Made by a program: the position numbers and the translations under genes
In this document: positions 12,401 through 21,400 of the stretch, piece after piece
Numbering within the stretch: position 1 is the first letter of the stretch
Layout: every line of letters starts with the position of its first letter
Assembly: GCF_947242115.1 (NCBI RefSeq)
Contig: NC_074725.1
Coordinates: forward strand, 31,036,036-31,100,035
Direction of reading: 5' to 3'
Length of the DNA stretch: 64,000 nucleotides
Source of the DNA: Biomphalaria glabrata
Lineage: Eukaryota > Mollusca > Gastropoda > Planorbidae
Notes under the pieces: model-generated
The model's database searches: none
The model's input: only the letters and a program-made list of their open reading frames with translations
Told to the model about the DNA's origin: nothing

Positions 12401-15400
12401 AGATTTGTTTAATAAAAGAGAGAAGATATTACTTCAATAAAAGAGAGAAGACATTACTTCAATACAAAAGAGAAGACATTTCTTCAATAAAAGAGAAGAC
12501 ATTTCTTCAATAAAAGAGAAGACATTTCTTCAATAAAAGAGAGAAAATATTACTTAAATAAAAGAGAGAAAATATTACTTCAATATAAGAGAGAAAATAT
12601 TACTTCAATTAAAGTGAGAAGACATTACTTCAATAAAAAAAAAAGAGAAGACATTACTTAAATAAAAAAAAAGAGAAGACATTACTTCAACAAAAGAAGT
12701 GCGGTGTTTATGTTCAACAAAAGAAAGCTGTTCAATGAAAGAAATGTGTTCTATTAAAAGAGATTTGTTCATAAGAGAAATTTGTTCAACTGAACGAGAT
12801 TTGTTTAATAAAAGAAATGTGTTCCATATAAAAAATGTGTTTGATAAAAGAGAGTTTACAACACAGACTCCTGGGCAAATGTTTCCCAACTGCAGCAAAA
12901 AAAAAAATTCACCTTTACATGTGTCCACCAGTTCTCCCAACCATTTCAAACGCTGCAAAGGTTCATACGTCCAGACCAACAGCTGGGCTAAGGTAATGTG
13001 AGAACATGAGTCTTGCAGTCCTGGGTCTACTTCCTGTTCTAGCTGTTAGGAAGAAAACTTGAATTTACACAGTCATTTACAACTAACACTGTAAGGCTCC
13101 ATTAACATGAAACAGTGAGCAGTGAGATACATAACTAATGAATATTCACATTTGACTAGAGTAACAACTTTAGTGAAACCACTAAATTTAGAAAGCCTTC
13201 AGGAGAGAAGACTCAAAAGTAAAGTAGTATAAAATACTGATCCATAATCTTCAAATACAAAAACAAAATTTAATAAAATACTCAGAAAGACACAAAGATA
13301 AAGCCACATTCCTCGTACCATCATCTAGAGCAAATTCGTACAAATTCCCTAGTGCTTTTAGAACATGAAATGGGTTGCCTGAGTCAGACAGGAACTTGAT
13401 TTGACAGAATTTAAGTCACTGATTAACATGCATGACTAGGTTGACCTGCGAACACACACGGAACATGATCATCTTCTTTTTTGAAGTAACGTCTGTATTT
13501 CATAAGATAAGATATTGGAAATAAGGTGCCTGGCAAAAATATCCACTGTGAACTTGTGGGAGAGAACCAAGCCAAAAATTCAAAGCCCAAGATATCAAAA
13601 ATCAAAAGAGTAGCTTGATAGGGAGCACCCTGCAAGAACAGACATGAATAGTATGAATAATGGCATTACAGTTTTCTACTGTTAGTGGGTTTGTGGCCCT
13701 AACATTTATCGAGGAACACCCAGCCAGTCAAATGTATATTTACCTGAGCCTCTAAGACAGAGATGAGACGCAGATATTCTGTTAGTTCTTGATGCAAAGC
13801 AGCACAGAAGCTCTGTAAAACAAAAAATGTCAGTGAGAAGGTAAAATATTAATGTACACATTTTAACTTCATTCCAACATTGACAAACAATTAGAGCAAA
13901 CAAACAAACCTGTCAAAAAAAAATAGAAATCAAGAATTTACATTGCTTTAAAATTTGGAATCAATATCTATATTTCCACCTAAATTACTAGATGTAAATA
14001 ATCTGGCCACTTCTTAGATTATTTTATAAGATTTCACATATTAAACAATAAAATCAAAATGAACCAGACTCCAAACTAAATGTCAAAAAAAAAGGTTTAA
14101 GCTGTCCCTCTGAAATTCTAAGATCAAGCTAAACATTCATTTACTAAGCCCAAAACAAGCCAAGACTAAGCTAAACATTCATTTACTAAGCCCAAAACAA
14201 GCTAAGACTAAACTAAACATTCATTTACTAAGCCCAAAACAAGCCAAGACTAAGCTAAACATTCATTTACTAAGCCCAAAACAAGCCAAGACTAAGCTAA
14301 ACATTCATTTACTAAGCCCAAAACAAGCCAAGACTAAACTAAACATTCATTTACTAAGCCCAAAACAAGCCAAGACTAAGCTAAACATTCATTTACTAAG
14401 GCTAAAACAGGCCAAGACTAAACTAAACATTCATTTACTAAGCCCAAAACAAGCCAAGACAAAAGCCCAAGCCCAACTACTCACTTGTCCAACCAGTCCA
14501 AAAGCCTTGTCTGTACTGTGCTGGTCAATGTACGATTTGATTTTGATATACAACCACCCAGACTCAGAGAGCTTCCCAATCTCCTGTTTGTAACACTTGG
14601 GAATGCTGGCCTGAATGAACAAATGACAAGACAAATAAGGGAATTCATTACAGTTGGGTAGACCCAGGGAATCCTAAAAATCCTAACATACAGTGAAGAC
14701 TAGGATTTGAACTTTAGACCCTTTGGTACAAAAGTAAAGCACTTTACCACTCAGCCACCTTGCACCCCCCACACCAACATGACTTTTTTCTTTTTGCTGC
14801 TGTAATATTTTATGTGACAAGAACAAAGTGTTCACTTCAAAATATTTTAAACAAAGTAAAAAAAAAAAACTGCTAATACCTGGTAAGTCTTACATCATTT
14901 TTCACCAAAAGACATGAGGCCCTTTCCCCTCCTGTCTAATCTGATTATTGATAGTCAGTATGTAGTGAGGTTAACCTACAATATTTCTTAACTCTTTCTC
15001 TCCTAACTGACGATACCAACGTTGATTCCATCAGAATGCGGTAAATAATTACGGAGAGAAAGAGTTAATAAAAAGATATTAATGGGCCTCCTCCTCTCAT
15101 TGTGCCCTGGTGGGGCTAAGATGTTAGACGATACCATCGTTGAATACACCCAATTAAATTAATTTTTGTCTTTTCATAAACATTAGTTTGTGTCACATAA
15201 AAAGAACATGCACTTCCCTTCTATTCTATACCAAATAAAACATTTTCTGATGACAAAGTTATGAAAGTTTAATCACAACAGGGAAGTGAACTACAAATGA
15301 ACAAAATGAATAATTCCAATCGGATCACGGAAAATAATTACGGAGAAAAAGAGTTAATGTTGTATTAATCAGCACTCAAAGTTTCAGAAAGCAGTGCACG

Positions 15401-18400
15401 AGTTATTACACAACAGCATTGTGATGTAAGGGGATGCTGTGGCTGAGCAGTAAATCACATGGCTTTTAAACTGGGGGTAGGGTTCGAATCCTGGTACATT
15501 AAATTTTGTGATCTTTGGGCACCTTTGAGTCCATCCAGCTCTAATGGGTACCTGACATTAGTTGGGGAAAAGTAAAAGATGGTTGGTGGTTTTGCTGGCC
15601 ACATGACACCCTTATAAACCAAGGGCCACAGAAACAGAAGACCTTAACATCATCTCCCCTATAGATCACATGGTGTGAAAGAGGAACTAACTAGCTATGT
15701 GCCATATAAGTTTTGTCAGCAGTTCTTGAACATTCAAATTAATATAGTTAAATTGAATCTGGGCCAGTGTCTACTAGATTCTATTGCAGTTGAAGTATGT
15801 AATGTCTTTTTTTTCTTCTATTTATTAGCTTTTTATTCCCAGAGACTCAAGTAGAGTTCATATAAAAATGTTGTATGACTACACTAGATTGGTTAAATAT
15901 TAAAATATTGGGATGTGAGGTTGAGTGATTTAAATCATATAAAGAGGGCTTGAATTCAAATCCTGACTTGAGCTGAATTGAAATTACTGAGCGCATAACG
16001 GCAGCACAGAAACCTACCTTCCCCCCAATAATCACAAGAGAATATATTGGCCTTCTTCAGTCGTAGAACGACTATGGTTCATCTCGAACACTTTTTCGTA
16101 TGGCTGTGGAGCCCTATTTTGGTGAGACACTCCCGTCGACAGGTCAAAGCGGCTTTCACTTTGGTAGTAGAAGAGCTGGCCATTTTTTGTGTGGCACGCT
16201 TTTCTTCAAGAGCTGAGGCCCATGTTTCCTCGCTATCCATAGCTTTCTTGGTCACCGTCTCTCTCCAGCTAGTGCGGTTTAAGGCTATGTCTTCCCAATG
16301 GTCAGTATCAATGTTCACTGATTTTAAATCCCATTTGATCACATCCATGTAACAGATGTGGGGGTGGCCAGTTTTTCTTGCCCGCACAGAATGATTTTCG
16401 GGATGCCATTGTCCTCCATCCGAAGAACCACAAAAGAATAGGAGATTAATAATAGTAGACCGAGCAGACTATAGCATGAAATGTTCCCATGCAAAAACAA
16501 TTTTATAAATATATTAAACATGATGAACTTAAAAAAAAAATTAAAAAAATACCTACATCCAGGTCCATCCTATTTCTCACCACATCAAATTTGATCCAGC
16601 GTCCAGAAACACCTTGCAACACGTAAACCAAATCTTTCAACAGGCTTTGTTGTGTGATCTCATTAGATGCTAACAGACAGAAAAAACAAAAATAGAGAAA
16701 AATATTTGGAACATTAATTCTGTTATTTTTAAACATGATTCTGTTATACTTCATTTTCAAAAAGATTTTTTTTTTAAAAGCTGGTTTAAACACTTACTTC
16801 AAGCTCAAGCCTGCACCTAAACCAGTAAGATTTGGGGGGAGGGGTATCTCCATAGCCTTTAGCTCTGAATCCAAACCTCAGTTACCTTGGAGCTATTCCC
16901 TAACATGGGAAAGGCTTTGGGAGTCAACCCTGATGAAACATCAGGAGCTGGTGATACTCTAGGCAGCTTGCCGTGCTCTACGCCACTCCCTGGCGGAACC
17001 TAAACTGCGGCTGATAAAAAACTGTTAGACGCCTGCGCTTCATGTGTACACATCCGCTTCACGAGGGAGTGGGGGGGCTGCTGTGTGGACAACAACATTC
17101 CAACCATAGATGAAGCACAGGCTTTCATCTCATTTCTATGACCAATAAATAAGCTATTAGCATATCTTAAACGGCCAGGTTTTGTTTAGAGTTCTGTCTG
17201 CCTAAGTTGCATTAAAATGAACCAGCAGCACAGTTGAAAAAAAAACAGCAAAAAAAAAAAAAACTTCGAAGGCTCACAGCTTAACTTAAAGGTTTATCAA
17301 TTCTAATAATAATTGTAAATACTGTTTTTCCTAAAAATTACTTACAAATATCTGCTGCAACTGCTAAACTACTAGACACAGTCTTAAAGTTATACACATT
17401 TTCTGAAACAAAAGCAACAAAACATTTTTCTTTTCAAAGATTTAGTGTAATATATTTTCTTAGCTAAACCCAATTCATTGAGAACAACCAGCAGAATAAT
17501 ATTTGGAATGCAATTTTTTTTAAAAATTACCTTTATCTTCAGGTTTTCTTCCAAATATGGCAATTGTCCTTGACCTTGCAGCATGAGAAGCAGTCTGCTG
17601 GTTAAGCCCTAAAGCTGGCGTGACTAAATGACTGCACAAAAGAAAAAAAAAAAGAATAATCCTGAATGAAGAAAATTGTTTGATAAATGTTGTTTATAAT
17701 AGTTTCAAATGTACATCAGTTTGAAATAGTAGCAAAATACGAAACAGCATGTTTCTCAAACAATAAATTTTTGAACACATTTACACAGTGGTCCATTACA
17801 TTTTAGTGAAAGTGTTGGATAGCTCATTCAAACGAAAAAGACAAAAGTCCACAGCAAAAGGCTGTAATTTTTTTCTCCTTCTATCTATTGACCCTATGAG
17901 ATGGCAGATGGCCTGAGCTAGCCAGGAAAACCAGTGACTTGGCAGAATTTAAGTCATTGGTTAATATGCATGGCTGAATGCATGACGTGTAGGATGTAAT
18001 CATCTTCTTTTTTGAAGTAACGTCTGTATTATATAAAGATAAGATAAGACACCAGTATGGACTGTTCATAACTGCATACCATCTGCCAGTCATTTGCTTA
18101 CCATCCACCCTCTTTCTCCATGTTTTTCTTACTTCTTTCCACCTGGTATTGGGCTCTGAAGGATTGTTTTAAAAAAAAGGTCACTTGACCTTGTGATGTG
18201 TTCATACCATCAACATTTTTTGGCTTTTCTGAGCCCAATATCAAATTGGTCAACTGTATTTGATAACACTGTGATGCTGGCTGAAGCAAATTCCGCAGAA
18301 CCTATAGCGGACTCAAGGGGAAGTAAATGTAAAGGTAAATAGTAAAGTAAGTTCCCCTATCATGCCAACTCTAGGGCAGATGATGTAAAGATCATCTGTT

Positions 18401-21400
18401 TCAGTGGCCTAGGGTTAACAAGTGTGTTATGTGGCCAGCACAACAGCCAACCACCTTTACTTTTCCCCTACTAAAGTTAGGTACCATTTAGGGTTGGAGG
18501 ACTCAGAGGCCCCCTAAATATTCTAAAATTTAAAATCCTTGTCTTCAACAGGATTCCAACCCGGGACCCTCCGGTTCGAAAATCAAACACTTTACCACTC
18601 AGCCACTGTGCCTCCAATGATAAATAGTTTTTAAAAAAATGCTGTAATGACAAGCCATGTTGACACAGTGTCACTTGCCTCGGTACAAAGTAAATTGGCC
18701 ACCTAGCTATTTTTACCTCGGCATGAACGATTGAGCCACTGGTGTAGGATCCTGACTGCTTAAATCCTTTCCCCGTATACTGCTGATGCCGCTACTTCCT
18801 CCGGTAAGAGACATGGTGTTGTCCCTCCCTTGATCCCCTGTCAGGACATTTAGACGACCTCTGACATGGATCCCACTGTTGGGTGTTGATACCAAATGTG
18901 ATGGTAACCCTTGTGAAAAAAATGCATCGCTTGTAACTTTATTCTGAAAGACAAAAATTTTGTTAAAATCTAACTGAAAAAATTAATTCCAACTAAAAAA
19001 GACTAATACGAAAAAAAAAAAGAAAATTCAAAGGGAACATATGAGTGAAATAAACCAATTGACTACCTAAACAAGGGGGCTTCAATTTGAATCCTAATAG
19101 TAATGGACTTGACTTTGAATCCCTATAATAATGAGGGGCTTGACTTTGAATCCTTATAATAATAAGGGGCTTGAACTTGAATCAATCCCTGTAACAGTAA
19201 GGGGCATGAATTTTTTAATCCGTGGGAGTTTTTAATTTTGAAACTTGACTTGAGCTGAATTGTGTTTGCTCAGCGCCTAAAGGCAACACAGATTTCAGAA
19301 ATTTCAAAAAACAAATTGAAGGAAGGAACATTTAAAAAAAAAACTTTAATAAATTCCACATTTGCATTAAATTTTAAATCAAACCTGTTGGGTCTTATCT
19401 TCCAATGAAGCCAACTTCTGAAACAATTTGAGAACTGCTGATCTGTTTCTAAGAAGCATCTGAAAACAAGAAAAAAAAAAAAAAAACTGTCAAACATTCA
19501 GCTTATGATGAACCTTGCTTGTTTTGTTTTGTTTGACATGATTCTGATGTTCCTTCAAAGATAATTTACTTCCTAATCCAATCCTCCCACATGACAATGT
19601 CTCATGATATATACAGATAGATGCTATTAAAATTAAATGTTCATTTCAACATTTCAAAACAAGAACATCTGTTTCAAGATACTTTTTGTTTCAACTATAT
19701 TAGAATAACAAAGGGAAACATTATACAATTTTTAAAAAACAAAAAAAAAACACAGAATCTATGTTGCATGAGCAAGAAAAACACATGATCGTCAGAATAT
19801 TTTCACACTATGAGACATTCAATGTTTTACTTGATTGAGCACATTATTCAGCAGCAGTATTATGTCCTAATGGTTGATTTGATTTGATTTTGGGCACATC
19901 GGCACAATTTAGGCCATGTCGTGCCTGCATTCCCTTAAAGACTACTCTCTCTCCACATAACAAGGTCTAAATTCTATACAGTTAAATCATTAAAATCAAG
20001 GTATATTCACAGTTAAAATAGTAAAGGTATTAAAAATTTAATAATTTGGTAAAAATCTAATGTAAATAGTACATATTCACAAATCAGATCTTCGTAGACA
20101 ACCCCACTTCCCGGATAAAGCCCAGTACCTTCCCAGGGTCGACACTGTCGAATGTGTTTTTAATTTAGTGGCTCTAAAATATTTCTCCCTGATGGTCAAG
20201 TGGGATGCGCTTCCAACTCATGTCACCCTGCAGGAAGTTTTAAACTGGGACCTAATTATCATCAGAAGACAACCACCACACACTCCATTACATTGTCGTG
20301 ACGTTGGCGACTTCTGTCCATCATGACTAGAACCGAACGGTACAAAACCTCTTTCGTTCCTTACTCTGTTAGACTATGTCAGCGCTATTTGCTGACTAGG
20401 GAAAGTGAAAAGGATAAAATGTCTGTGTGTAGTCACTCAAGGAACTAATCTGTATGTTGTGTCTGCTCTATTTATGTGAATGTTGTTGCTGTTTGTTCGA
20501 GAAGAGTCCTTGACCTTGTAATCACAACAAATTTCAGATAAGGATCAATAAAGCAGTCTTAGTCATTACTGAATCAACATAACAAACAAAAACAAAGAAA
20601 GGAACTTTGATTATTAAAAAAAAAAAGTTAACTAATAACTGGGTGTGTACTTTAAAACTTAACTTTGAATGCCTGTTAAAAAAAATATACTCATAACTGG
20701 GTGTGTACTTTAAAAGTATTTAAATTCTTGTTAAAAGAAAAGATATACAAATAACTGGGTGTACGGTAAAACTCAAATTTGAATTCGTTTAAAAAATATA
20801 TATACTAATAACTGGGTATGTACACTGAAACTTAAAATTTGAATTCTTGTTTAAAAAAAAAAGATATACTAATAACTGGGTGTGTACGCTGAAACTTAAA
20901 TTTAAATTCTTGTTTAAAAAAAATATATACTAATAATTGGCTCTGTACTGTAAAACTTAAATTTGAATGTCACCTGAGACTGAAGTTTTCTGTGTAGGTC
21001 GACAAAGTGTGCGGCATCTTTCTCTCTGCCATGGCGTACCACTGGAGAAAAAAAAGGTCATCAACACAATTTACATGCACTGGAAATGTTTTTCTTCATT
21101 TCAAAAATACATAAAATAAAAATCTCTTTGACTCGAGTGATTAATAAGTTTTAAAATGAGATATAAACCAGACATGAGATAGATGGAAAGAAGTAGGACT
21201 TGAAAGAGCAAATAATAGCAAACAAAGAATAATGAAGAAAGATCTTATTTTATAATAATTTAATCTAGTGCAATGCACTCTATCCAGAAGAAATGAAGAA
21301 ACTAATAGTAAATAAAATAAATGAGAAATGGACAAGCTCTCATCCAAATCACAAGAAAGATGATGCCTATTATAAGATCAACGTCTAATCTTTCGACTCA

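Noticed and set aside
12605-12979. 124-residue ORF as a separate gene
   Set aside because: Only its start is real (TUBGCP3 exon 12); the remainder reads into the intronic A-rich repeat.
16557-16560. Alternative donor for TUBGCP3 exon 9 four bases later (GTATTT)
   Set aside because: It would shift exon 10 out of frame; GTAGGT keeps phase 0 and the family sequence.
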